Assembly (NCBI GenBank): GCA_005765155.1
Contig: VCCP01000005.1
Coordinates: 1,364,001 to 1,428,000 of the forward strand
Direction of reading: 5' to 3'
DNA from: Zelopaecilomyces penicillatus
Taxonomy: Eukaryota; Ascomycota; Sordariomycetes; Hypocreales; Pseudodiploosporaceae
DNA length: 64,000 bases
Position numbers and translations under genes: made by a program. A model generated the notes under the pieces. That model saw nothing but the letters and a program-made list of their open reading frames with translations. It had not been told where the DNA came from and did not search any database. This document shows positions 1 to 13,200 of the stretch, in pieces (the first letter of the stretch is position 1; the number at the start of each line of letters is the position of its first letter).

Positions 1-2329
1 ACAGCCGCTGTACCTAAAGCCTTGTACGCAGTCGTCCGGGTTTTGCTGCGCCAGTATTGAGAACACAGAGATCAGCATTGCTCAAGGAAACATGTATTGC
101 GACCTTCAATAAAGACCAGTAGGTTGAAGAAAGTGTGGAAGACATGTGGCTCGTGGCGCAATGTCCTTTGAATCTCATGCGCCGTCATCCAAGTGCCAGT
201 GCCATCCTTCAGACCAAAATGGGCAGGGCAAGACAACTGCGTCTTCAGTTCTCCGCAAATGCAACGGCCTCTACCCGCTGGAGTGAGTTAAACCCCGGTG
301 TCTTGAGATTGGTGTGGGACATTTTGGCTCGCTGCTCGGCTAAATTGTTCCGCCTGCCTGCTCCAAAATATAAAATAATTCAATGCTCACAGACGCGTGG
401 CGTCTGAAAGCATTTTCAATCATTAGTAGTGACCCGTCAGCGGTCCCAGCCATTCCTGGAACACTTGACCGATTTGAGGTCATCCTCCGAGCACAGAACT
501 GGGGGTCAATTTGAGACCAATGCCCTTAGTGCATAGGGCAGCCCTGCATGTTACCGTTGGAAAAAAGGGTGGCAGCAGACGGAGGGCAGCTTGGGTAATG
601 CGTGCCAAGCCCTGAAGCTTGTGTCTTCTGAAATGGTGGGATGTTCAGGGATGGCACCCTTCCGCGTGCGCGCCAATGGCGCGGCAGTATCCGTAATGGT
701 GGCCGAGTGGTGACGAATCCCTCCATTCTCATGACTGGGGTGGACATTTCGGTTTGGAGCCGAGCGAGCCGCCAAAAGCCAACGCCATGTGCCATATCTC
801 TGTGTGCGTGCAGAGCATTTTGATATACGCATTGGCGAGCTGGGCCCATTGGCTTTCGGGGGAGGAAATACATGAAGATAAACACACATACTACGTAGCT
901 GCTTCACGAAATTCATATTGAACTGGACATCCAAATCAGGTGAACTAGTTGATGAGATAGCTCAGCGAGAAGAGTGTATCCGAAGGCAAACAAGTGAACC
1001 CCATGCGGGATGTTTGCGTCTGGCAAGGGGCCCGGTCCGAAGCTGAGTGCCGGGCGGCGGAACTCGGGTCAAGCGCACATTTATGGATTCAAAGCTGGGG
1101 GACGAAGCTCTTGTGACACCCCTGGGACCCGTGGGTTAACATTGAACAGACCGCCAAGGTCATGATAAACTTGGAGCACTCCCTAGTTTTAATTGACCGC
1201 GCGGAAGACGCCGGGAACATAGTGTCTTAGCTCCAGGCTGTTTAACCGGTGTCGATGGCTAAAACAGAACCATTGGGACCACCCCACGCGGAGTTTGAGA
1301 ATGTTGTGGGTGCAAAAAGGAAAAGAAAGTGATTGGCAACGCAATTTACTGACGGGCTTTGTTCAGTAGCTCGCTCTGTATGGCTTGTTTGCGGGACGGG
1401 TTGGAAAAGGGGGCGTTTGGAACCGATGAATCTTCAAGGGGGTAGAAATATCCTCAGGTCGACGACGTGGCTTCGAGAAGGCGGCAAGGCGGTAAAGCGG
1501 GAGTCTGAGCCAGAAAACCGGAGCGCGTGCGAAATCCGATGCCTCAAACAAGCTCTGCGAGACGCGCAATCAGGCAAACAGACTCGGGCCTTGAGTCCGG
1601 GGTCCAGCGATATGCAGCATAAGTGCCAGCAAATGCGAGCATCTCAAAGCCGGTCCATCTCGCATGTCCGAGGGGGTTGTTGCAATGGATGGTTCCCACA
1701 AAAGATAGAGTCGAACCCTTGATACAGCGCCGTCGTAGCTGGCTTCCTTTCGTGACATGGAGCCAAGCACTAAAAGGCTTGGCCTAGGGGGCCATGCCAC
1801 AAAGCGCTCGGGTGTGTGACTGGAGAGGCGGTTGGTCGGATGGACGGATGAAAGGGCGCCCACACCTTGGAAGCCACAACCGGCAATCAAAAAGGCGCCG
1901 AAGCTAAGAAATATGAGACCTGACATGAGTTAAGTGTGAAGTGGTCGGATAGAGTGCTCCGTACCTTCGCACGGCCGTCCGTTATCCTCAGTACGAAGCA
2001 TCTGAGGGTGGCTACTTCCACCAAGTACACATGTTGCGATAAGCGAAGGAATGCTGTGGTGATTGATGAATAGTTAGGGCATGGAGCAAGTTTGTTTATG
2101 GGACTAACCAAAGAAAAGACGACAGGATGGAAAAACTGAGGGCGGAAATCCCGGCCACATACCTGTTCCTGACTTGTAACCAGCTGTAGCTCGTTACTCA
2201 ACAACATCAGCCTCACAATAGTTGTAGGGTCGGCGAACAGCGCCAGCAGAGGCCAGGGTTTGATCGGATACGGCAGCTACCGGTTCGTGCATACAGGTAC
2301 AATCGAGTTGTTGAGAGTGCCTGCCGACG

Positions 2330-2720
2330 GCCTACGGTGGGTGTACCTGCCTAATAATTACTTGCCTCCCTCCTACCTACCTGGGTAAGAACACCTACTG
2401 ATGGAGGTACAGCAGGGCCTGTTGCCACCTTGTCGTGCCTGTCTCCAGTGGTAATACATAGTTGATATAATACTTGCCTTGGCAAATTGACAGATTGCCC
2501 AAACGCAGTCAAATGCAGTGTACTGTACTCCGTACCTGTCTGGATTTTACTTGTATGGGCTGGCAGTCAAGCCCCTCTCACTTGGTAGCTTAGTCCCTAG
2601 TAATTGATTGACTACCTAGATACCTACTTACCTACTATACCTTACGTACCACTGGGGCACTCGCCTTGCCCATGAGTGAGAATATGTATTTAGTACCTAC
2701 TTAGGTATAGTAGTGATTAC
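2330..2720. repeat. Cluster of TACCTA/TAGGTA words
   Basis: Within about 390 bases the hexamers TACCTA, TACCTG, TACTTA and their complements recur many times, for example around 2375-2390, 2610-2660 and 2690-2710, often overlapping as CTACCTACCT or as near-palindromes. It is not a regular tandem array. No function is known to me; it lies in a region without genes. Confidence 0.55.
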
Positions 2721-5700
2721 TCCTGTGCATGGATGCTATCTGCAGGGAGGGCAACACAAGCAAGCCCTTGACTACTGCAGGCAGGTTGCACTTGCCATGC
2801 CATGAAAGCCGTTTCCTGCCTGTAGTAACAGAGCGCAGCTTCTCCATCCTTCATAGTCCATATGTGAAGTTTCTTCCTATCTCAACCGTCTGCAGGGGAT
2901 CTTGAAAGCACGATAGAATGGCCCTACGAATGTAATGACTCGGTTAATGGGCGGTCTGTGACCACGAGGCTATTTTCACCCCAATCACGCATCTGCGTGC
3001 ATAACAAAGAGTTACCAACTCTATCATATCTCGTTTACTTCAGCAAAAATCATCCCTAGGTACTTTAGCACCTAGCATTTTCTTACCTAGTAGTTTGAGT
3101 ACAGCGACCGGGAACGCCGAGATTAGCGACATCTCGAGCACAACTACTTCCGTGTATAGGCAGCTGACACCTCCAGAACCGCACCAAATGGGTCTCCAAA
3201 GGGAGTGTTACGGATTGTCCTTGCTCACTGTTTTTGAACAAAGTGCCTTGTCAGGTTTCCTACCAACATTGCAAACCAATCCCGCAAAACAGATGGACAG
3301 GGAGCCCTGTCCGATAGGACCGCTGTCATGCTGGCATTTTCATCCAGTTCTAGGACCAAGGTGTTCTTCATCAGTCATATTATCATCTGCTCAACAACAA
3401 ATATCGCTTTCTCTGAGTGTCCAAAAATATGACCTGGTTGACATGGTAGGGGCAATAAACTCTGGGATATGTCATCCGTTACCATCCGTCTGTTCTCAAG
3501 TCAACGCATGATCTAACCCCAGAGTCGGTCGATCTCTTTTCGGCGAATCAACCGCCAACGGCGACATTTTACTAGCCTCTTTCTCGTACACAGTATATAT
3601 AAAATCAACACTGTACATGCCAAGCCCAACCCCAATTCGTTTTCCATCCCTGTTGGGTTGGATCAAGGTTTCGGCCGAGTTTGTGCAATGAGGTGATGCT
3701 GATACTTATGACAATGAGCTGATGGGCATGTCAGACACCAAGAATCGCCATTGTGATGATGGTAGCATCAGTTGATCCCATCCTTCCAGCGACAGATGGC
3801 CTGCCATGCGCGTCTCACATCTCACAGACTGGTTTGAGACACTGAATCCCCAACCCCGTACATTCCGCATAACATGACGAGGTTTTACATGGAAGTGGGG
3901 GGGGAAACAGGGCAAAATGGCTAGCTATCTCAACTGGCCATGGGAGAATTTCAGGAGCATCCTGAAAGACCTACGACGTCCAATCATTTGATTTGGTTAT
4001 TACCATTATGAACTATACGGAAGCTAACTATTTAACACAAAAGGTCAAAGATAAGACTTGTGGGTGTAAAATGAGAGGGGACACGTTTTGTCAAGCTTGA
4101 CAATTGGGAAACAAAATTGACTTATGTGGAGCCTATGGGGCAACTCGTTAAGACGAAACACCGGCGCTGCGGCTGACGGTCTCATTGCAGAACTGGGTGC
4201 GGATAGCGGGCGTAACACAAACCAGCTTCCAGAATCTCTTGGCTATCCCCATGTCGTCTCTATGCAAGTAGCCTCTTCTTACTCCAACACGTCCCAAACG
4301 GCCTGTACTAGCAACCTACGAGGTTCATTACGGAGTACAATCTCGGGTAGTTCACAGGCTTCCCCACCAACTCCGATCTACTTTGTGCTCACTACCGATA
4401 TTGACTACCGAACGCCAGACAGAGGATATAAGTGTTACGGCTTGATTAAGATGGGATTCAACTATTGCTGGCGTCCAACACTGTATGTTTGATTCCCTGT
4501 CAAACCTCCTGTGTCTGGTAATGACGCGTCCTTGGCCATTACCGACGGAACCCCCAGTTTAAATGGGTTTTAGTTTTGACTGCTCATCTGAGTGACTATC
4601 TCAAACACATGAGGAAAGATCAGGCATGGCAGTTTCTAACCCCTAACAGACTGTAAAACCTAATACTCTCTGTACATAGTGTTGCTAGATCCGCCTGGCA
4701 GCATTCACAGGTCGGCTCTTTCCGGATAGCCATATGGTAAATATCTGCAGTGATCGCCTCCCACGATGCTCACACAATCTCGCAGGGATGGCTGACAGTG
4801 CAAAGTCCCACAATAACACGGGGTGGTGTGGGTGTGTGCGAAGTGTTTTATTTGCTGTATTCCTATTTCGTCATAAGCTTGTCGCACACTCTCTGACAAG
4901 AAATGCCGCACAAGACATGCTTTAGCCGTCTGAGTCCGAACATGGCCTAAAGACATGTCTTAGTCTTGAACCCAAAACATAGGCCATTCTGACAATATTC
5001 TCAGTAACAGGAGAGTATCATGACCTTCTCAATAGGTCATGTCCCAAACAGTAAGGGTGTGAGATCTGAAGAACAAAATGATGAACTTCCTGATGAATGT
5101 AGGTTCACTGTTGGGAAATTCGCCCTGATTACCAACATCATCTTGTCACCCTGTATTCTAGCGATGCTGGTGCCACCCTACGCCTTCTAGGATTCTTACT
5201 TAATTAAACAACTTGCTCCGACAAGGCCCACCACAGCATGGCAAATTGGGGGAAGCTCGGCCTGCTTCCCGAGTGGCTCACATTCCTCGTTTCGTTCCCT
5301 AGCCATTTGCGTGCAATGAACACTTTTGATATTTAAATCTGGCAAACAAGATGAGGTCACGCCGTGCCCTAGGTAACAGTGCCTTTGAGCCAAGGGCGAC
5401 ATTTCCTCGCCCTCAGAGCGGGTATGCAGAAGAATATGATGGCGGAACTGCCGATATGGTAAGCTAGCCAGGACCTGGGGGTTATCTACCAATGGTGGGG
5501 GCGATATAATTCCGGTTATCATAAGGTGCTGAAAGTGGCTGGCGAAATGGATCACCTCTACCATCCACCAACAGCCACCCATATGACAGCACCCCCGAAG
5601 CACCCACATCCCGCGCTCCCGCCCATTCACACACCTCACCGGGGATCAATGACGAGCTTACGTACGAAGTACTCCGTCCCATTCTTGGAGTTACCTGGCA

Positions 5701-7989
5701 TTGGAATTAGCTTATGTGTCTGGACCGTCGGTTGGCCTCAGTTTCCTACGTGGTCCCATTCGGTGCCAGTGGAACAATTGGGCCCTGTCACTGGGCCTTG
5801 TCCATGACCTGCTTCGTGACGAAACAAACCATCCCACTCTTCAGCAGTCGCGGGTTAATTATGCCGTCCAATAATCCTGATGCATTTTACTATGAGTACT
5901 CCTTACTACGTACCTATCAATCTCGGATCCATTGGCGCTATTAAGGCATGACACACCGACGAATGGGCAAGACGATCACCACGCCAAATCATCAAAGCAA
6001 CCAGCATTGGCGCCATCCGTCGGATCCAAGGAAACGAGCCATCATCTTTGATGACGCCACGATTTATGGCACCCTTTCATTTTTGTTCGGGGGAGGTCGG
6101 GAGGCGATGTGAACCGGATATTGTTTCGCTCAGAAGTTTTTCGATCTGGATTCCAAGTGATGCAAACAACAGAGTTAATGTTGCTGCTTGATACGCGTGA
6201 TGGTAATGTGCTCCGATGAGCATTTGCTTGTGCAAACTCGAATCACTCAGAAAACCCGATCCTTACGCTGCTCTAGAGTCTCAAATCTGGCGGTTTGCTT
6301 ATTCGGCAGTGAATCTCCATGAATGGCGCTTGCCATTCATCCGTTCAGGTCCCATATGGGTCCACCAACCACTGGGGGTACATCGCATTTCACAGCAATA
6401 TCTTACTTTACCCGGAGGCGAGATTGTCAACTGTTACAATGAGCCAGGAGCTGCGATATGGACAGTTAATGAAAATATGACGAGATGTCGATATGGGTCA
6501 AGCTGTCTCTGCTGCGTAAACATCTTCTCAATCAGAATCACAGATCCCTTTCATACGCAACATACTGTACGTCTCGGGGTCTTCCCTTGGATTGATACCG
6601 TCATTACGGGGTTACGTATATGGCAGCAGCTTGATTTAGATGCATAAGCATCAGGGAACAAGACGCCCATTGTTTGGGATGGATGCAGCAATTCCTTTGT
6701 CCGTGGGGAGCACAACCTGGGTCTGTCAGATCTCGAAAAGAGTACTGATGCAGCGTTAATTGGTCGTAATGCCACGAATCACTGTGCTGAAACGTGTTGA
6801 CCATTGGGAGGTGTTCCGGTTTGGGAACCACCCCAGGCTCGGGGCTCGGTCTCAAATGGCTCAATGCCTCTTAGAAAAGTAGCTGGACTAACTACTATAG
6901 GGGCCTACTACCACTAGGAAAGCACTATAAGTTAGACCTCTTACCAGGGTCAGAAACACAAAATTGTGGGGGAACTTCAGGGATCCCTTGCTCCCAAAAC
7001 CATGGCCATCCTCCATCCAAGCCTCGCTCACGTTTGTTGCCACACTCTGCAACCATGCTCGCTATGCTCCGAAATCTTCGGGGAAAGTTGTGCTATGTAT
7101 TGTTGCAACAGTCACGGCGCTAAAAGGCCCGTACAACACATTAGACCGAGTGGTTGCTGGGGTATACACCAATGCACAGCATCTCCCTCGCCATAGATCG
7201 TCTGTCAAGTGTGCCTATATATGTACACGGGCGGCATAGCACCCATCAACCTCCGTATGGTGTCTCGCCGCAATGCACCGTTTAATTTGCTCGGGTTTTT
7301 ACCCACAGGAGCTGGTGCTAACACGCATTATGATGGGCTCCATAGCACGAAGGACGGAACGATTGAAGCGGCGTCAATGAGGAAGTATACATGTAAAGTG
7401 CATACCAAAGCGCCACATTGCCAAGAGAGGCTTTGATTCCAATGATGGGTGGACATGAGCCCAAGGTGGCAAGTGCAATGCCCTTTCATGCCACGATGGA
7501 AACGCCACTCCCAGTGGTGATGTGGGAGGGATGCCGACCCGTTCCGATCCATATTTGTATAGCTCACCCACCTCAAGTCAGGCAATACATTTGATCAAGT
7601 ATTAACTTGTGTCGCAACGGCAAAGGCTACAGGACGAAGGACACCAAAGCCAAGCCAACGCCATGCATTGCTAGCCCTGTGATGGACGCCGAGCTGACGG
7701 TTGAGTTCTGGGTTGCCGGCTCGCCTGCTCGGGTTTGCTCCCTCTTCCCTCCCGCAGCTGCTCTCCGCAACACGCCCACCAGGGCCAAGCTTTTCGGCCC
7801 TGGTCGCCCGACCCATGACAGATCACTCACGACCCTTGCAATGCAGAACCCATCCATCCTCTAACGTTACTCCATCTATCATACCAGTATCCCATTACCA
7901 CTGCACAAGCCTGGTGAATCTTTTCTCGAAAACCCGGCGGCATAATGCCGACAACTCGGTGCCGAGTGCGGTGCATTGCCATTGTTGGG

Positions 7990-8290
7990 TCACTCACGGC
8001 CTGGGTAAGTTAGGCGCCTACCTACCTACTACCTTGGGCATTTGCCTGATATCTAAGAAGACGTATGTACCTAGAGGTAGGTACTAAGGTACTGGACACT
8101 TGCATGTCCTCCATGATGCAGGAAGTCAGCAGCCAGGCAGCGACTAGTCACTGTGGGCCGGCACGATTCACACTGATTCACACTGACCATGTGCTGTGCT
8201 GTGCGGTGCTGCAGACAAGGGATGTTCGGGGCGCTGCCGCCGATATTCAGCCTACCTTACCTAGGTGGTGGTGATTAGGTAGTTGTAGGT
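7990..8290. repeat. Second cluster of TACCTA/TAGGTA words
   Basis: The same words as in the 2330-2720 cluster recur here: CCTACCTACCTACT near 8020, an inverted pair TACCTAGAGGTAGGTA near 8067, and TACCTTACCTAGGT plus TTAGGTAG near 8260-8280. Isolated copies also occur in other intergenic stretches (about 3060, 17217, 26918, 50015, 54445). The family therefore seems to be dispersed in non-coding DNA and absent from the annotated exons as far as I read. Confidence 0.5.
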
Positions 8291-10222
8291 GTAGGGGGCT
8301 GCGCTCGTTGCGCACTTGCGGACGCCATGCGGTGCGTTGTCAGATTAGCGGGTGGCCGTTGCGAAACGACACGTAACAGAAGGTACCAAGGTACTAGTAA
8401 TGAGCAACTGACGTGCTCAACTGGGCTGTCTTTTAGGTCGCTCGGTTGAGCGTCTGTGTTCCCAGGTCTTACATTTCTTTCGTCGCCGACTGACCGTTGA
8501 GGCGCGGCCCAGCAGGTTGGGGCGGATGCACGATGTTCGTTAGGCCAAGTCGGAGTCCCGCGCTGACGGGTCGGTACAAGAATAAAAACCGGCGGCGGCA
8601 AGGTGAAGCTGATGTCTGACCACCTACGTATTGACTAGCCTTGTCCATGAGTACATACATAGCACAGGCAAGTTACGGTATGTATGTCTATAAGGCGACT
8701 ATCGAGTGGTGGTCCAGTGTTCTTACTCACAATTCCATGGATACGATGTCTGCTAATGCTGACGGAGCATTCTTGGCAGCGGTTCACAAATAGATCTGAT
8801 GCCAAAGTACAGGCATTGACTGGCAACCATATGGCGATCGGTGCATTTGCGGGCTTATATCCACAGACGCCAAACCCTTCAGATGGAAGCTATATTCCCG
8901 ACCCAGCCGGGCGTTGTAGTGGGTAGCAGTAGATCCCTCAGTTCTGGAACAATGGGATGCCGAGTGTCCAGGGCCAGGCTTATTAATAAGGGCAGATGAG
9001 CACCATCGGTGCAGCCGTGAGGTTTGTTACTCGAAATAGAAGGTCTCCCGAAGTTGTTTGTAGCACCGATAAGGATTGGAATAATAGGGGAGCTTGCTGG
9101 GTTATGACGTTAGCCATGGTCTTTGCAACATTGGGTCCCTGGTGCTTTTTCGCATGATCTTCGGACTCCGGGGAAAGTCCAGGAACCCCATATTACTTGT
9201 GGTACATATTTATCACACAGGCCATCTCGGTAGATGTGAAGGCCTTGAAATATGGAACTACTGTCCGGGATATAGTCATCTTTATTGAGCAACAGCATTC
9301 TAATAACCTGGCAGCGCCTGGCGCCTTCAATGTTTGAGCAAATGGGGATGGCCATGGTGATGGTGGTGTGTTTCGCGTGCGGGTGGCGCCCAACCAGCGC
9401 CTGCCGGCGGTCTCCGGGAAAATCATCCAAACTAACCCTAAACCCGGAACAAGAACAAGGGGGGGGGTCAAATACTCTAATAAGACGGCATGTCAGACGA
9501 GTGTGACCTACCTAGGAATCTCACGCCGCACAGTCCATTGGACAGGTCGCATCGAAAATGTTTAAAAAAAAATCATCACCAGGGTAGACATGGATAGTCC
9601 TTGGAAGTGATATACAGCCCACCTAGTTTCGTACAAGTAGGGCAGGGCAGGGGGGGAAGGGGGATCGAACAAAAGTTTTGGGAAGAAGCCAACACCCAGT
9701 TAGAGAAGCATGATTCACGCGAATTCATCAGATTGCTCAAATGAAACCAAAAAAAAATAGGCAACAAAACCATGCATGACCTTGTAATTATTGTTTTCAC
9801 AAGAAATACCCACCACGTTTCACTTGATGGAACAAATCACAATTAATTAATCATAAATCTATTGTCTTTGGTGACGTTCATATGTGCGTCCCTCTGTCAT
9901 AATCATTATGAACATGTCATCTCCTCTCTTCTTTGGACTTCGTTTTCAGTCCATATTCCAATCCTGCCTCACACCCTCCAAGTGCCGTACAGATCTCCCG
10001 CGTCTCGGTGGCGCGTGTGAGATCTCAACGATGGATGAACCCCATGTCGCCCTATTCATCCCATCTCCCCCGCACTCTGGTAGCTACAGTAGTAATGTGT
10101 GTTCCAACATCGGCTCCGACGCACTTTACCGCTCCGACCAACATGTCCGTGAACTCACTCTGCAAAAAAAAAATATGGAAATAGCCGTACCATATGTACG
10201 TAAATCCTTGCTTTTGCTTTGT

Positions 10223-13200
10223 TTAGCCCTCTTCGGTGTCCATGGCATCTCCGCCCTGAAGCTTCAGTTTTGCTGCCTGAACCTTTTCTTCCATCCATGC
10301 TTCAATCCTCTCCTTCAACTCTACCTGAGGGGTTACATCCTCAATCGTCATCGGCTGGCGGGTAAATGGGTCTTTAGGATCACTGAGAAGATGTTGAACA
10401 ATGGTTGAGCGATCGACAATATGCTTGCTTGGCAAGAGAACGGGGTCCCTCATCAAATCTCCCATAATCGGGTCCTCGAACTCGGCCGGCACGTCGCCAA
10501 GGTCGAGTTCGGCCTGGTCGAATATGTTTTTTGACTCAATAAACTTGAGCTTCAGCGCATCCCATTTGGAAATATCCGCTGCGTCTTTTTGATGTTTTGA
10601 GGTCAGAATCCGCGAGACACGGTCCAACACCTCTGGCTTGTATGACCGGCCATCAGCAGCAACGGCATCAATAAAGACCTTGGAAGAGCCCAGATTTAGA
10701 TAGATATCAACGAAATCAGAAAGCAGCTGAATGGGCCGGAAATGATACTTGTCCTTGTTGGAGACACTCAGCTCCGCGGCCGCCTTCTTTCCGGCTAGTG
10801 TCTCTAGGTTATAGTTCAACATGCTTGCCAAACGTGACACAATTTCGGGCATGGTGAAGGCTTCGCTCAAGGTTTCTGTGAACAATTTCATCATCTCTAG
10901 CGTCTCATTGGCCAGCTGCATATAGGATGTTGCCTGGCTTCCCAGAGTTTGGAGTTCCTCTTCCTTCTTTTGACGGTCCTCGGCTGGCAAGGAGTGGTTC
11001 TCAAGTTCTCTTTCCAGGGTGCGCATCTTGGGGAATTTCGTAAAGGCTTCGTCTAGAACGTATGTCGCATCGTTTAGAAGCATATTGACAAACTGGACGA
11101 AAAAGCCGCGGTTGACCCTAAGCAGCATACATGTTAGATCATGATACTTGATATTGTAGATAATGTTGACAAGTGAAGGGGAAGAAAGGCTATTTCTTAC
11201 TTGCTCTCCCGGGTCAACTGCTGCTGGTATACATCATTGACCCAAACGCATTTAATCACCTGGAAGATCTCATATCGAATGTTGAACTTGTCATAGAACT
11301 GGTTGTGTGCACCAGTGGACTCGCATTCGATGTAAAACTTCATCAAAGCGTGTAAGAGGTAGTCGTTGGCAAACTTGATGGAAATAAGTCGGTCGCCCAA
11401 TACACCTCTCTTAAGATGCATGAAAGGCCATGTTCCAGAGAATAACAGAGACACAAGCGATGATTTGAGGTATGGGTTTTTGATATACTCTGATGACCTC
11501 AAAAATGTGATACACAGTGCAATCATTTCCTCACCAACGGCACTGGGAAGGATTGCAGGAAGCCATCTAAACAACTATCAGCACTCGAGTTAAGTTTAGT
11601 TTATCCAGAACCACTCACCTGAAAACGAATTTGAAGTTATCGACAATATTCTGCAGTGCATACTCAGGTAGATAAGCAAACGCATCAGAGTGGCCCACGG
11701 TAATGGGAAGCCTATAATAACTCATTAGTTTACTCCTTCAACGGTTTGGGGCCACGTTCAAATCATACTTGATAGCTTCGCTTTCCTTCCCAGGCTTGTA
11801 GTTGGATCCAGTAGCAAGCCGAAGAAGCCAGACAGCCACGTATCGCATGAACCGCAGAGATGTGCTCTGCATTCTCTCATCAAGAAGCACACCCTCGATG
11901 GAATACTTCATGGCAATTGTCTTTTCCAACACATTTGTATGTCTTTTCAGCGTCTCCTCAAATAGTCTCAGCTGATGAGGTACATTAGCGACCTTGGGCC
12001 GTTCTGCTTCCATAGCCCTGATATGTTTCTCCAGATACTTGATATCACGATCCATATTCTTCAATTGCGAGTTGAGTGCTTCGCTTCCATAGTGATGGGC
12101 GGCAAGTGCAAGGAAGAACGCCTCCGAGATGAAGTTAGATTCGCCTTCTTCTTTCTCCCCATAGTATTTGTCGGCAGCTGCCTGGTCAGCATTGAACTTG
12201 GTCTCATCCGAGATATCAACTCGAGGATGTCTCTTGAAGTACCGCACGTCAATTTTGTCTACTTTGCTAAAGTCATTGTCCATGAATGGCTCGCAAAAGC
12301 GATCCATAATCGCTGTAATGTTCACCATGAAACCATCCGAGGCCACTTCCCTTTGATCAACCTGCATAGCTCTCCTTTTATGATTTGTGTTCATAATGTA
12401 AGCAAACCAGTCGAGTGTGCGATTCCTTGTGTCCACACCGGCTCGGATGAAGGCATTCGCAACCACAAATAAGTCGTCTTGATGCGCCCTCAAAACCATT
12501 CGCAGGGAATCTTGTGCATTTGATATTCTGGTCTTGTCTAATGAACGCGGTCCGGGGAAGTAACTCTTGATAACCTCTGGTTGTAGGGGAGATAGTCTGA
12601 AAAAGGGACCGAGTAGTGTGTGCTTCTCAATGCCTGGTGCTGACTGGGCCATATTGAAACAGGAATGTTTGGAAAGGTTAGTTATTAAGATAGGAAAACG
12701 GGTGTATGTAAGTAATGCCTGCAAAGCGAAGAAAACGAAGAATTGAGTAAGCCTCTAGAACCTGCCATATGGGATCGATCCAGAACATACCTGGACGTAG
12801 GGCTTATAGTCGTCACCCATAGACAACGCAGACAGTTGTGTGCTAATCTTTACCATAGAATCACTGAATATGGCAGGAAACGCCTCATCTTCGTCAAATC
12901 GTTTGATGGCTTCTCTAATGAAGTCGACGTCGGCACCGAGCTCGTCTGAAATACCGCGTAGGAGGTGAGGGGCAAGGGTATCGTGTTCGGGGTTCGCTTC
13001 GCGTCTAGAAGCAAGTTAGATCTGTGAGACCAACACCCAAGGAATTAGGAAGCGAAGAAGAAATCTTACCCATATAAAATAGGCATAGTCAAGGCGAAGA
13101 GGCTGTTGCTCATGCATAGTCGTTTTGACTCCTCGTGAACATCAAACCTCGGCCCGGAAGCTAGCTTGAAGCCTGAAGCAGACTTGACCGCACGCTTCCA

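Larger units (their letters stand above)
1..10222. other. Gene-poor region, no recognisable genes
   Basis: About 10 kb in which neither strand shows a protein I recognise. The open frames are short (none above about 175 codons), overlap one another on both strands, and lack family motifs or convincing splice-joined extensions. The stretch contains several clusters of TACCTA/TAGGTA words (annotated separately), one telobox-like motif near 9433, and short poly-A and poly-G runs around 9460-9760. I saw no long terminal repeats, transposase motifs, rRNA or tRNA. It may be intergenic or decayed DNA. A gene with many small exons, or a fast-evolving small secreted protein, could be missed by eye. 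Confidence 0.6.

Noticed and set aside
700..760. GGTGGCCGAGTGG resembling the A box of a tRNA-Ser or tRNA-Leu (also near 49030).
   Set aside because: No matching B box, anticodon stem or acceptor-stem pairing follows at the right spacing.
5196..5639. Minus-strand 147-codon open frame.
   Set aside because: Overlaps other frames of similar length on both strands, no motif and no splice-joined extension.
6216..6647. Plus-strand 143-codon open frame with an ATG.
   Set aside because: No motif and no neighbouring exons; length is possible by chance in this stretch.
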